Shown here: in pieces, positions 1-9,188 of the stretch
How the letters are laid out: the number at the start of each line of letters is the position of its first letter
Numbering within the stretch: position 1 is the first letter of the stretch
Source: CALZKI01 sp045124055
GTDB taxonomy: Bacteria; Bacillota; Clostridia; Lachnospirales; Lachnospiraceae
Length of the DNA: 64,000 nucleotides
NCBI GenBank assembly: GCA_045124055.1
Contig: JBGVKZ010000051.1
Coordinates: 124,001-188,000, forward strand
Reading direction: 5' to 3'
Notes under the pieces: model-generated
Seen by the model: only the letters and a program-made list of their open reading frames with translations
Told to the model about the DNA's origin: nothing
The model's database searches: none
Position numbers and translations under genes: made by a program

Positions 1-1
1 C

Positions 2-211
2 TATAAAAGGGAAGAGAGAGAAGATGGAACCTACATTGACTCAGCAACCAATTTCTTTAAAGGCGTCAATGGACCTTTGACTTTGAAAAAAAGATATAGG
101 GATTTAATGAAAATTTTTCATCCGGACAACCTGTGTGGTGATATGGGAATTGTTCAATTAATCAACAAAGAGTATGAAAGACTCAAAAAAGAATTTGAAC
201 GTAAGAAGTAA
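2..211 (+). CDS. J-domain-like protein, C-terminal fragment
   Basis: This is the 3' end of a gene that begins before the window; the open frame runs from base 2 to a TAA at 209-211 (69 residues seen). The middle reads LKKRYRDLMKIFHPDN, which carries the HPD tripeptide of J domains with a basic helix before it, followed by a short helix (INKEYERLKKEF) and the stop. In the J-domain family the HPD motif stimulates DnaK-type ATPases. Here the J-like segment is at the very C-terminus, so it is not a classical DnaJ with Gly/Phe and zinc-finger regions after the J domain. Its function is not known to me. A strong hairpin follows at once. Confidence 0.7.
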   Translation, partial: YKREEREDGTYIDSATNFFKGVNGPLTLKKRYRDLMKIFHPDNLCGDMGIVQLINKEYERLKKEFERKK

Positions 212-247
212 GAAATTTCTTATAAATTGAAAAAAACACAAAAAAAG

Positions 248-272
248 AGCCTGTCGTAATCGACAGGCTTTT
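248..272. terminator. bidirectional intrinsic terminator
   Basis: A perfect 9-bp stem (AGCCTGTCG / CGACAGGCT) with a TAAT loop ends in TTTT on the plus strand. An A-rich run on the other side gives a U-tract on the minus strand. It lies between the convergent J-domain gene and rpmB and should end both transcripts. Confidence 0.9.
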
Positions 273-281
273 CGGTTCCAA

Positions 282-467
282 TTAAGCTCTTTCAACTTTA
301 CCAGATTTTAAACAGCTAGTACAAACGTGCATTTTACGAGCACAACCGTTTACTAAACATTTTACACTCTTAACGTTAGAATTCCAAATTCTGTTTGATC
401 TTCTATGAGAATGGCTTACGTTATTACCGAAATGAACGCCTTTTCCACAAATATCACATTTAGCCAT
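282..467 (-). CDS. rpmB: 50S ribosomal protein L28
   Basis: The 61-residue product begins MAKCDICGKGVHFGNNVSHS and is a complete bacterial L28, a component of the large ribosomal subunit. It has two Cys pairs, CDIC near the N-terminus and CTSC near the C-terminus, typical of the zinc-ribbon form of L28 (C+). I chose the ATG at 467 because AGGAGG lies just upstream on the minus strand; a longer frame reaching base 578 has no ribosome binding site and would run through the promoter. It is divergent from asp23, an arrangement common in Firmicutes. Confidence 0.97.
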   Translation of the reverse strand: MAKCDICGKGVHFGNNVSHSHRRSNRIWNSNVKSVKCLVNGCARKMHVCTSCLKSGKVERA

Positions 468-549
468 CTTTGCACCTCCTCGAATCGACAAGTAAAGTCT
501 ATATTTCATATTAATATCAAAATTTATGCGTGTTAAACGCAACAAACAC

Positions 550-578
550 ATATTACCAGATAAGTCGCGGAAATGCAA
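550..578 (-). promoter_or_regulatory. promoter of rpmB
   Basis: On the minus strand, TTGCAT (573-578) and TAATAT (550-555) are separated by 17 bp, with a TG one base before the -10 (extended -10). It points to rpmB and leaves a leader of about 75 nt. Confidence 0.7.
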
Positions 579-614
579 GCAAAATATTTAAATAAGGAAA
601 AATTATTTTTACTA

Positions 615-643
615 TTTATTTTTTTGTACAAAAAGAGTATAAT
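615..643 (+). promoter_or_regulatory. probable promoter of the asp23-fakA operon
   Basis: A consensus TATAAT lies at 638-643, 34 bp before the asp23 ATG. The -35 at 17-bp spacing (TTTATT, 615-620) is poor, so the call rests mainly on the -10 box and its position. Confidence 0.45.
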
Positions 644-677
644 ATTTTTACGTGTTTAATCATAAGGAGGTTTATGT

Positions 678-1037
678 ATGAAAGGTCTTACTATGGATAC
701 GCATATGGGCAACATTATGATTGATAATGAAGTTATTGCACAGTATGCAGGTTCGGTAGCCGTAGAATGCTTTGGCATTGTTGGTATGGCGGGAGTGAAT
801 GTAAAAGACGGTTTGGTTCGTTTGCTTAAAATGGATAGTTTGACAAGAGGTATTAGTGTAACTCTTGAAAACAATAAACTGAATTTAGATTTCCATGTAA
901 TTGTTGCTTACGGAGTAAGTATTATGGCAGTTGCAGATAATTTAGTTGATAATGTGAAATACAAAGTAGAAGAATTCACCGGATTAAAGATTAATAAAAT
1001 TAACATCTTTGTTGAAGGTGTAAGGGTAATCGATTAA
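678..1037 (+). CDS. Asp23/Gls24 family envelope stress response protein
   Basis: The 119-residue product matches the Asp23/Gls24 (DUF322) family along its whole length. Typical features are the N-terminal GNIMIDNEVIAQYAGSVAVE segment, VAVECFGIVGMAG, and a C-terminal VNINIFVEGV-like strand (here KINIFVEGVRV). Members are linked to cell envelope stress; the biochemical role of this YloU-type paralogue is unclear. An AAGGAGG precedes the ATG at 678. It is followed after 12 bp by the fakA-like gene, the yloU-yloV pairing widespread in Firmicutes, so the two are very likely cotranscribed. Confidence 0.93.
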   Translation: MKGLTMDTHMGNIMIDNEVIAQYAGSVAVECFGIVGMAGVNVKDGLVRLLKMDSLTRGISVTLENNKLNLDFHVIVAYGVSIMAVADNLVDNVKYKVEEFTGLKINKINIFVEGVRVID

Positions 1038-1049
1038 GGAGGATACGTT

Positions 1050-2750
1050 GTGGCAGTAAAATCAATCGATGCTAAGATGCTTGCAAAGATGTTCTTAGCT
1101 GGTGCACAAAACTTAGAAAACAAAAAAGAATGGATTAACGAATTAAATGTTTTCCCTGTTCCAGATGGTGACACAGGCACAAATATGACAATGACAATTA
1201 TGTCTGCTGCTAAAGAAGTAGCGAATTTAGAAGCTATGGGCGATTTGGAAATGGCTTCTTTGTGTAAAGCAATTTCTTCTGGCTCTTTAAGAGGTGCAAG
1301 AGGTAACTCTGGCGTAATTTTGTCTCAGTTATTTAGAGGATTTACAAAAGGAATAGCAGAATACAATACTTTGACTGTAAAAGAACTTGCAAAAGCCTCT
1401 GTAAAAGCTGTTGAAACAGCTTATAAAGCAGTTATGAAACCAAAGGAAGGCACAATTTTAACAGTTGCCAAAGGTGCATCTACAAAAGCTTGCGAATTAG
1501 CAGAGGAAGGCGTAGAAGATTTAGAACAGTTCTTTAAAATGGTAATTGAACATGCAGAATATGTATTGAGCCAGACTCCAGAAATGTTACCGGTATTAAA
1601 ACAGGCAGGAGTTGTTGACTCTGGCGGTCAAGGACTTGTAGAAGTATTAAAAGGAGCATATGATGCTTTCCTTGGAAAAGAAATTCAGATTTCCATTCAG
1701 GGAACTGGTAGTAAGACACCTAATGTAAATAAGGAAGCTGCTCAGGCAGATGCAGACATTAAATTCGGTTATTGCACAGAATTTATTATTATGTTAAATA
1801 AAACTTTCAATATCAAAATGGAAATGGATTTTAAAGATTTCTTAGAATCTATCGGTGATTCCATTGTAGTAGTTGCTGATGACGATATTGTAAAAGTACA
1901 TGTTCACACAAATGATCCAGGTCTTGCAATTCAGAGAGCTTTGAAATATGGTGCACTTTCTAATATGAAGATTGATAATATGCGTTTGGAACATCAGGAA
2001 AAGGTCATTAAAATGGCGGAAAAGGAAGCTCAGCAGGGGACTTCTAACGTAGAAGAAAAGAAAGAACCTGTAAAACCAGCAGAACCTAGAAAACCAGTTG
2101 GATTTATTGCGGTTTCCGTAGGCGATGGAATTAATGAAATCTTTAAAGGTCTTGGTGTAGACTATATTATCGAAGGCGGACAGACAATGAATCCAAGTAC
2201 AGAGGATATGTTAAATGCCATCGAAAAAGTAAATGCAGATGCAATTTATATTTTACCAAACAATAAAAATATTGTATTAGCTGCTAATCAGGCCAGAGAT
2301 TTAGTGGAAGATAAGAAGATTATTGTTATTCCAACGAAAACTGTTCCACAGGGTATTACAGCAGTTATCAATTATGTACCTGATATGTCAGTAGAAGAAA
2401 ATGAAGCAACTATGCTTGAATGTATTGGCAATGTAAAAACAGGTCAGGTAACATACGCAGTAAGAGATACAGTAATTGATGATAAGACAATTAAACAAAA
2501 TGATTTTATGGGTATTGGTGATGCAGGTATTTTATCCGTAGGCACAAATATGCCACAAGTAACAGCAGATATGATTAAAGATATGATTGATGAAGATACA
2601 GAATTAATCAGTATTTATTATGGCGCAGATGTTACAGAAGAAGATGCAGAAGATTTAGGTGCAAAAATTGAAGCCTTATATCCAAAATGTGATGTAGAAT
2701 TACAGTTTGGTGGTCAACCTATTTATTATTATATTGTATCTTGTGAATAA
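1050..2750 (+). CDS. DAK2/FakA-like fatty acid kinase catalytic subunit (YloV family)
   Basis: The 566-residue protein starts at GTG 1050 behind TAAGGAGG. Its N-terminal DhaL-type kinase domain carries NVFPVPDGDTGTNM at residues 33-46, where the Asp residues bind Mg-ATP, and a glycine-rich LRGARGNSGVILSQ segment near residues 80-93. A short linker rich in Lys, Glu and Pro at about 325-345 separates it from the C-terminal domain. In Staphylococcus, FakA phosphorylates fatty acids bound to a FakB (DegV-type) partner for phospholipid synthesis. No FakB gene is in this window. The gene order asp23-yloV-recG supports the family call; the exact substrate is inferred. Confidence 0.88.
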   Translation: MAVKSIDAKMLAKMFLAGAQNLENKKEWINELNVFPVPDGDTGTNMTMTIMSAAKEVANLEAMGDLEMASLCKAISSGSLRGARGNSGVILSQLFRGFTKGIAEYNTLTVKELAKASVKAVETAYKAVMKPKEGTILTVAKGASTKACELAEEGVEDLEQFFKMVIEHAEYVLSQTPEMLPVLKQAGVVDSGGQGLVEVLKGAYDAFLGKEIQISIQGTGSKTPNVNKEAAQADADIKFGYCTEFIIMLNKTFNIKMEMDFKDFLESIGDSIVVVADDDIVKVHVHTNDPGLAIQRALKYGALSNMKIDNMRLEHQEKVIKMAEKEAQQGTSNVEEKKEPVKPAEPRKPVGFIAVSVGDGINEIFKGLGVDYIIEGGQTMNPSTEDMLNAIEKVNADAIYILPNNKNIVLAANQARDLVEDKKIIVIPTKTVPQGITAVINYVPDMSVEENEATMLECIGNVKTGQVTYAVRDTVIDDKTIKQNDFMGIGDAGILSVGTNMPQVTADMIKDMIDEDTELISIYYGADVTEEDAEDLGAKIEALYPKCDVELQFGGQPIYYYIVSCE

Positions 2751-2763
2751 TGAATGTTTTATG

Positions 2764-2793
2764 GCCATCGTACTTTGTGCGATGGCTATTTTT
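2764..2793 (+). terminator. intrinsic terminator after the fakA-like gene
   Basis: A 10-bp stem (GCCATCGTAC / GTGCGATGGC, one G-T pair) with a TTT loop is followed by TATTTTT. It closes the asp23-fakA transcript ahead of recG, perhaps incompletely because recG starts only 29 bp later. Confidence 0.85.
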
Positions 2794-2821
2794 ATAAAAA
2801 GAATTCTAAAAGTGGAGTACT

Positions 2822-4876
2822 ATGAAAGATATTATTGAATTAAAAGGTGTTGGAGAAAAAACGAAAAAAAGCCTTTCAAAGCTAGGAATTTCTTATATTG
2901 AAGATTTGTATACATATTTTCCAAGGCAATACGACAAAATGATGCCACCAACGAATGTAAAGTCTGCTTGTGTGGGAGAAGTGAATACTTTCCTGGTAAA
3001 ATTGAGAAATGTTCCGGCGACAAGACGTGTCAGAAACTTGTCAATTTCTACTTGCACATTTTTTGATGAAACAGGTTCTTTGGAAGCGGTTTATTTTAAT
3101 ATGCCATTTATTGCGAAAACAATGAAAGCAGGATGCGAATATGTTATCAAGGGTTTTGTCAGACAAAAAGGTAACAGACTTCAAATAGAACACCCTAAAT
3201 TATTTTCCAGGGAAGAATACGCACTTTTAGAAAATTCTTTACAGCCAATCTATCCATTGACAGATGGTGTTTCAAACCATTTCATTTCTAAATGTATCAA
3301 ACAGGCATTTCTTTTGGAAGAATTGTGGGAAAAGCAGGTGGAAAAAGATTATTTTTCCAATGATTTTTTAAAAGAATATGGACTTTTGGAGAAAAAAGCG
3401 TGTATTTATAATATGCATTTTCCGGAAAATGAGGAAAAGCTTGTTCAAGCCAGAAACAGCCTTGTTTTTAGAGAGTTCTTTTTGTTTACTTTACGACTTC
3501 GTATGTTAAAAAAGATAAATCAGCAGGAAAATAACGGGACAATTATGGAAGAGAGCATTTATACGAAGCGGTTAGTCGAAAATCTTCCATACAGGCTGAC
3601 AAAGGCACAGGAAAAGACTTTTGGCGAGATAATGCAGGATTTAACCAGTGGTAAGCAGATGAATCGATTAATTCAAGGTGATGTGGGAAGTGGAAAAACC
3701 ATAGTTGCCATATTGGCAATTTTGACTTGTGTGGCAAACGGTTACCAATGTTGTTTTATGGCACCTACCGAAGTACTTGCTAAGCAACATATGGAATTTG
3801 TCTCGGAGTTGGTTCATAAATACCAAATGCCTTTTAAATCAGTACTTTTAACTGGTAGTGTAAAAGAAAAAGATAAGAAGATAATATATGAGCAAATTGC
3901 TAATAACGAAGTGAATTTGATTATTGGAACTCACGCGGTTTTTCAGAAAAAAGTAGAATATGCAAATTTAGGACTTGTAGTAACTGACGAACAACACAGA
4001 TTTGGTGTGAATCAAAGAGAAATGTTGGCTAATAAAGGAAAAATGCCACACATTCTTGTTATGTCAGCTACCCCTATTCCAAGGAGCCTTGCAATTATTT
4101 TGTATGGTGATTTGAATGTTTCCATAATCGATGAATTACCGAAGAACAGAATACCCATTAAAAATTGTGTGGTTTCTACAAAATTTAGAAAGCAGACATA
4201 TGATTTGATGGTTTCAGAAATTGAAAAAGGAAGACAGGTATATGTAATTTGCCCTATGGTAGAGGCTGATGAAAATGATTCAGGACTTGAAAATGTCATT
4301 GACTATGCAAAAAAACTAAAATCTGTGATGCCGGAAACTGTTCAAATTGCTTATTTACACGGTAAAATGAAGGCGGCTGAAAAAGAAAAGATAATGACCC
4401 GGTTTGCAGATAAACAAATCGATATCCTGGTTTCTACAACAGTTATTGAAGTTGGAATTGACGTGCCAAATGCAACAGTAATGTTGATTGAAAATGCAGA
4501 CAGGTTTGGTTTGGCGGCCCTTCATCAGTTACGTGGTAGAGTGGGACGAGGAAAAGAACAGTCTTATTGTATTTTTATGAGTCAAACAGAAAGCCAAAAA
4601 ACTATGGAACGATTAAATATCCTGAAAAATTCTAACGACGGATTTTTCATTGCAAATGAAGATTTAAGACTTCGTGGAGCAGGAGATTTGTTTGGCATAA
4701 GACAAAGCGGTGAAATGCAGTTTGGTCTTGCAGATATATACAGAGATTCCGAAATCTTGAAAAAAGCCGCAAGAGCAGTAGATGAAATTTGCAATCAAGA
4801 AAGTGAAGAATTAGATAAACTTTTAGAACAGATAGAAAAAAAAACAATGTTTGAGGATAAAAGTCACATTATTTAG
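2822..4876 (+). CDS. recG: ATP-dependent DNA helicase RecG
   Basis: The 684-residue product has the normal RecG size and layout. An N-terminal helix-hairpin-helix-like start (ELKGVGEKTKKSL) and the OB-fold wedge domain cover about residues 40-140. Walker A GDVGSGKT is at 286-293 and the DEQH box at 389-392, followed by the motif III sequence MSATPIPRS. The C-terminal helicase half carries LHGKM, STTVIEVGIDVPNAT and QLRGRVGRG, and then the RecG-specific tail with LRGAGDLFGIRQSG. RecG unwinds branched DNA and reverses stalled replication forks. The ATG at 2822 has a weak AGTGGAGT site upstream. Its place after the asp23-yloV pair is conserved in Firmicutes. Confidence 0.97.
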   Translation: MKDIIELKGVGEKTKKSLSKLGISYIEDLYTYFPRQYDKMMPPTNVKSACVGEVNTFLVKLRNVPATRRVRNLSISTCTFFDETGSLEAVYFNMPFIAKTMKAGCEYVIKGFVRQKGNRLQIEHPKLFSREEYALLENSLQPIYPLTDGVSNHFISKCIKQAFLLEELWEKQVEKDYFSNDFLKEYGLLEKKACIYNMHFPENEEKLVQARNSLVFREFFLFTLRLRMLKKINQQENNGTIMEESIYTKRLVENLPYRLTKAQEKTFGEIMQDLTSGKQMNRLIQGDVGSGKTIVAILAILTCVANGYQCCFMAPTEVLAKQHMEFVSELVHKYQMPFKSVLLTGSVKEKDKKIIYEQIANNEVNLIIGTHAVFQKKVEYANLGLVVTDEQHRFGVNQREMLANKGKMPHILVMSATPIPRSLAIILYGDLNVSIIDELPKNRIPIKNCVVSTKFRKQTYDLMVSEIEKGRQVYVICPMVEADENDSGLENVIDYAKKLKSVMPETVQIAYLHGKMKAAEKEKIMTRFADKQIDILVSTTVIEVGIDVPNATVMLIENADRFGLAALHQLRGRVGRGKEQSYCIFMSQTESQKTMERLNILKNSNDGFFIANEDLRLRGAGDLFGIRQSGEMQFGLADIYRDSEILKKAARAVDEICNQESEELDKLLEQIEKKTMFEDKSHII

Positions 4877-4897
4877 TGCCTTTTTGCAAAAATCTCA

Positions 4898-4926
4898 TTG
4901 AAAACCACAACATCTATTGTTATACT
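4898..4926 (+). promoter_or_regulatory. promoter of the topoisomerase pair
   Basis: TTGAAA (4898-4903) and TATACT (4921-4926) are spaced by 17 bp, in the only gap between recG and the type IIA topoisomerase genes. It probably drives both subunit genes and perhaps rsmD and coaD, which follow closely. Confidence 0.75.
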
Positions 4927-4986
4927 AAATTGGTTAGAATGTTATTTTTATGTTTTTTTGTAAAGAGCTTTTGAATGGAGGAAAAA

Positions 4987-6909
4987 ATGGCAAAAACAAA
5001 TACTTACGACGCATCGAGCATTACGGTATTAGAAGGGCTGGAAGCCGTAAGAATGCGTCCAGGGATGTATATAGGAAGTGTAACCACCAAGGGATTAAAT
5101 CACTTGATTTATGAAATAGTAGATAACTCCGTGGATGAACATTTGGCAGGATATTGTACGGAAATCAAGGTGACTTTGGAAAAAGATGGCTCGGCAACTG
5201 TTGAAGATAATGGTCGAGGTATCCCAGTTGGTATGCACGCAAAAGGTGTTAGTGCAGAACGTCTTGTTTTCACTACATTACATGCCGGTGGTAAATTTGA
5301 CAATGACGCCTATAAAACCAGTGGTGGTTTGCATGGTGTAGGTTCTTCCGTAGTCAATGCTTTGTCTACCTATTTGACGGTACAAATTAAAAATGGCGGT
5401 TACATTTACGAAGATAGATATGAAAGAGGAATTCCAACAGTTGAGTTAAAGGACGGTTTGTTAGAGCCAAAGGGTAAAACCAAAGAAACGGGTACAAAGG
5501 TCAACTTTTTGCCAGATGATACCATTTTCGAAAAGACTAGATTTAAAGAAGATGATGTAAAAAGCCGACTTCACGAAACTGCCTATTTGAATCCAAATTT
5601 AACGATATATTTTGAAGATAAAAGAAAAGAAGAAGTTGAAAAGATTACTTATTATGAGCCGGAAGGAATTATTGGCTTTATTAAAGATATGAATGCGAAT
5701 AGTGAGACTCTTCACGAAGTGGCATATTTCACCGGAGAGAGTGATGGAATTACGGTAGAAGTAGCGTTCCAGTATATCAATGAGTTTCACGAAAATGTTC
5801 TGGGATTTTGTAACAATATTTATAACGCTGAAGGCGGTACACATTTGACCGGCTTTAAAACGATGTTTACAAACTGCATCAATACATATGCAAGAGAGTT
5901 AAATGTTTTAAAGGATAAGGATGCGAACTTTACCGGTGCGGAAGTTAGAAATGGTATGACAGCTGTTGTTTCTATTAAACATCCGGACCCTCGTTTTGAA
6001 GGACAAACCAAAACAAAACTGGATAATCAGGATGCAGCGAAAGCGGTTGGTAAAGTAACCGGCGATGAAGTTGTTCGTTTTTTTGATAGAAATTTAGAAA
6101 CCTTAAAGACGGTAATTTCCTGTGCGGAAAAGGCTGCGAAAATTAGAAAAGCAGAGGAAAAGGCGAAAACCAATCTTTTGACCAAACAGAAGTTTTCTTT
6201 CGATTCTAACGGAAAACTTGCAAATTGCGAGTCGAAAGATGCGAAAAAGTGCGAAATTTTCATTGTAGAAGGTGATTCTGCAGGAGGAAGTGCAAAAAGT
6301 GCCAGAGATAGAATGTATCAGGCTATTTTGCCAATTCGTGGTAAAATCTTAAATGTGGAAAAAGCCAGTATTGATAAGGTCCTTGCCAATGCCGAAATTA
6401 AGACGATGATTTATGCTTTTGGCTGTGGTTTTTCAGAAGGTTATGGAAATGACTTTGACATTACCAAATTAAAATATGACAAGATTATTATTATGGCAGA
6501 TGCCGATGTAGACGGGGCTCATATTTCTACATTATTGTTAACCTTGTTCTATCGTTTTATGCCGGAGCTTATTTATGAAGGACACGTGTATATTGCAATG
6601 CCACCACTATATAAGGCAATGCCGTCAAAAGGCGAAGAAGAATATTTATATGATGATAAGGCATTGGAAAAATATAGAAAGACACATAAAGGTCCATTTA
6701 CTTTGCAAAGATACAAAGGTCTTGGTGAAATGGACGCCGACCAGCTATGGGAGACAACTTTAAATCCAGAAACCAGAATGCTAAAACAGGTGGAAATTGA
6801 AGATGCCAGAATGGCATCAGAAGTAACAGCTATGCTTATGGGAACAGAAGTGCCACCTCGTAAAGCATTTATTTATGAGAATGCAAAAGATGCAGAATTA
6901 GATGTATAG
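4987..6909 (+). CDS. type IIA DNA topoisomerase subunit B (GyrB/ParE family)
   Basis: The 640-residue ATPase subunit has the GHKL domain first (VDNSVDEHLAG, DNGRGIPVG, GGLHGVGSSVVNAL). The transducer domain follows with its QTKTKL segment, then the TOPRIM domain with EGDSAGGSAK and DADVDGAH, and the C-terminal LQRYKGLGEMD motif. Together with subunit A it would cut and pass duplex DNA. The DVDGAH form is more GyrB-like than the DDDGAH common in Gram-positive ParE, so the sequence alone does not settle gyrase versus topoisomerase IV. I chose ATG 4987 because GGAGG lies 4977-4981; an ATG at 4975 lacks a binding site. The downstream partner lacks a GyrA box, which favours a topoisomerase IV-like enzyme. 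Confidence 0.92.
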   Translation: MAKTNTYDASSITVLEGLEAVRMRPGMYIGSVTTKGLNHLIYEIVDNSVDEHLAGYCTEIKVTLEKDGSATVEDNGRGIPVGMHAKGVSAERLVFTTLHAGGKFDNDAYKTSGGLHGVGSSVVNALSTYLTVQIKNGGYIYEDRYERGIPTVELKDGLLEPKGKTKETGTKVNFLPDDTIFEKTRFKEDDVKSRLHETAYLNPNLTIYFEDKRKEEVEKITYYEPEGIIGFIKDMNANSETLHEVAYFTGESDGITVEVAFQYINEFHENVLGFCNNIYNAEGGTHLTGFKTMFTNCINTYARELNVLKDKDANFTGAEVRNGMTAVVSIKHPDPRFEGQTKTKLDNQDAAKAVGKVTGDEVVRFFDRNLETLKTVISCAEKAAKIRKAEEKAKTNLLTKQKFSFDSNGKLANCESKDAKKCEIFIVEGDSAGGSAKSARDRMYQAILPIRGKILNVEKASIDKVLANAEIKTMIYAFGCGFSEGYGNDFDITKLKYDKIIIMADADVDGAHISTLLLTLFYRFMPELIYEGHVYIAMPPLYKAMPSKGEEEYLYDDKALEKYRKTHKGPFTLQRYKGLGEMDADQLWETTLNPETRMLKQVEIEDARMASEVTAMLMGTEVPPRKAFIYENAKDAELDV

Positions 6910-6923
6910 GAGGGACATAATTT

Positions 6924-9170
6924 ATGGCAAACCATAATGAGAGAATCATTAAAACCGAATATTCAGAAGTTATGCAAAAATCCTATATTGACTACGCAAT
7001 GAGCGTTATTGTCGCGAGAGCCTTACCAGACGTTCGAGATGGATTAAAACCGGTTCAACGAAGAACCTTATACGATATGCACGAACTTGGTATTAAATAT
7101 GATAAACCATATAGAAAAAGTGCACGTATCGTCGGGGACACTATGGGTAAATACCACCCACACGGCGATAGTTCTATTTATGAAGCTTTGGTGGTTATGA
7201 GCCAGGACTTTAAAAAAGGCTTGCCTCTGGTAGATGGTCACGGTAACTTTGGTAACATTGAAGGCGATGGTGCAGCGGCTATGCGTTATACCGAAGCCAG
7301 ACTTCAAAAAGTTGCCCAGGAAGGACTTCTTGCAGATTTAGATAAAGATGTAGTAGATTTTGGACCAAACTTTGATGAAACAGAGAAGGAGCCGCTTGTT
7401 TTACCTGCCAAATTCCCAAATCTTTTAGTAAATGGTTCGGAAGGTATTGCGGTAGGTATGGCAACCAGTATACCACCACACAATTTAGGGGAAATTATAG
7501 ATGCTACAAAAGCTTATATGAAGGACGAGAATATTTCCACAAGAGAATTGATGAAATATGTAAAAGGTCCGGATTTTCCAACCGGTGGTATTGTTATTAA
7601 TAAAGATGAACTTTTGGATATTTATGAAACCGGTGTTGGTAAAATTAAAATCCGTGGAAAAGTCGATATTGAAAAAGGAAAAGCTGGAAAAAATAATCTG
7701 GTGATTACTGAGATTCCTTATACAATGATTGGTGCCAATATCGGTAAGTTTTTATCTGATGTAGCGGCTTTGGCAGAATCCAAAAAAACAATGGATATTG
7801 TAGATATTTCTAACCAGTCTTCTAAAGAGGGGATTAGAATTGTTATTGAACTTCGTAAAGATTGTGATGTAGAAAACTTTAAGAATATGCTTTATAAAAA
7901 GACTCGCCTAGAAGATACTTTTGGTGTCAATATGTTGGCAATTCACGAAGGTAGACCGGAAACTATGGGTTTAAAAGCCATTCTTAAGGCAAATGTTGAT
8001 TTTCAATATGAAGTGACTACTAGAAAGTATACCAATCTTTTGCAAAAAGAACTGGATAAAAAGGAAATTCAGGAAGGCTTAATTAAGGCTTGTAATGTCA
8101 TTGATTTAATTATTGAGATTTTACGCGGCTCAAAGGATAGAAAAATGGCTAAGGCCTGCCTTGTAGAAGGAAAAATTGACGGTATCAAATTTAAAACCAA
8201 AGAATCTAAGATTATGGCAACACAGCTTATGTTTTCAGAAAGACAAGCAGATGCTATTTTAGAGATGCGTTTATATAAATTGATTGGTTTGGAAATTGAA
8301 GCCCTAATCAACGACCACGAGGAAACTATGGCAAATATTTATCGCTATGAAGATATTCTTGCCAGAAAAGATTCTATGGCTCAGGTCATTATGAAAGAAT
8401 TAGATGACATCAAAAAAGAATTTCAGAGAGCAAGAAGAACCGTTATAGAAAATGCTGAGGCTGCGGTATTTGAAGAAAAGAAACTGGAAGAAATGGACGT
8501 TATGTTCCTAGTAGACCGATTTGGCTATGCAAGATGCATTGATATGGCGACCTACGAACGAAATAAAGAAGCTGCCGATAGTGAGAATAAATTTGTCTTT
8601 TCTTGTAAAAATACAGGGAAAGTTTGCCTATTTACAGATAGTGGTCAATTACATACAATTAAAGTATTAGATGTTCCGTTTGGTAAGTTTAGAGATAAAG
8701 GTATTCCATTAGATAATATCAGTAATTTTGATATGACAAAAGAAAATATTATTTATGTAACCAGTCAGTCAGACCTTAATTTGTACCGCGTTGTATTTGT
8801 AACAGCTGACAGTATGGTAAAAATCGTTGATGGTGGCGAATTCGATGTGGCAAAACGAACGGTTGCGGCTACCAAATTAAATGATGGCGACAGAGTTGTA
8901 AATGTGGTATCCTTGAAAGAACAAAGAAATATTATTTTGCAATCTACGGATGGCTATTTCCTTCGTTTCCCTGTGGACGATATCCCAGAGAAGAAGAAGG
9001 CAGCTGTTGGGGTACGCGGAATGAAATTAAATGCAAAGAACACGGTAGAAAATGTATATTATACCAAAAATGCAGTGGAATCCACGATTGAATACAAGGG
9101 AAAAATGATTGAACTAAATAAAATTAAGCTTGGTTCAAGAGATTCCAAAGGTGTAAAAATCAGAACGTAA
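6924..9170 (+). CDS. type IIA DNA topoisomerase subunit A (GyrA/ParC family)
   Basis: The 748-residue breakage-reunion subunit starts 14 bp after its partner, behind AGGAGGG. It shows RALPDVRDGLKPVQRR, the quinolone-pocket helix HPHGDSSIYE (Ser and Glu at the two resistance positions, the susceptible state), and AAMRYTEARL with the active-site Tyr. A coiled-coil region lies near residues 430-520. The C-terminal part is shorter than in typical GyrA, and I see no GyrA box (QRRGGKG-like); the nearest equivalent reads FGKFRDKG. In known enzymes that box is needed for DNA wrapping and negative supercoiling. I therefore infer a topoisomerase IV-like decatenase, with low certainty on the name ParC. 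Confidence 0.92.
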   Translation: MANHNERIIKTEYSEVMQKSYIDYAMSVIVARALPDVRDGLKPVQRRTLYDMHELGIKYDKPYRKSARIVGDTMGKYHPHGDSSIYEALVVMSQDFKKGLPLVDGHGNFGNIEGDGAAAMRYTEARLQKVAQEGLLADLDKDVVDFGPNFDETEKEPLVLPAKFPNLLVNGSEGIAVGMATSIPPHNLGEIIDATKAYMKDENISTRELMKYVKGPDFPTGGIVINKDELLDIYETGVGKIKIRGKVDIEKGKAGKNNLVITEIPYTMIGANIGKFLSDVAALAESKKTMDIVDISNQSSKEGIRIVIELRKDCDVENFKNMLYKKTRLEDTFGVNMLAIHEGRPETMGLKAILKANVDFQYEVTTRKYTNLLQKELDKKEIQEGLIKACNVIDLIIEILRGSKDRKMAKACLVEGKIDGIKFKTKESKIMATQLMFSERQADAILEMRLYKLIGLEIEALINDHEETMANIYRYEDILARKDSMAQVIMKELDDIKKEFQRARRTVIENAEAAVFEEKKLEEMDVMFLVDRFGYARCIDMATYERNKEAADSENKFVFSCKNTGKVCLFTDSGQLHTIKVLDVPFGKFRDKGIPLDNISNFDMTKENIIYVTSQSDLNLYRVVFVTADSMVKIVDGGEFDVAKRTVAATKLNDGDRVVNVVSLKEQRNIILQSTDGYFLRFPVDDIPEKKKAAVGVRGMKLNAKNTVENVYYTKNAVESTIEYKGKMIELNKIKLGSRDSKGVKIRT

Positions 9171-9188
9171 TACGTGGAGAGAGGTTTT

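Noticed and set aside
282..578. Longer rpmB frame of 98 codons
   Set aside because: The extra 37 codons have no ribosome binding site and run through the promoter; ATG 467 has AGGAGG and gives a normal 61-residue L28.
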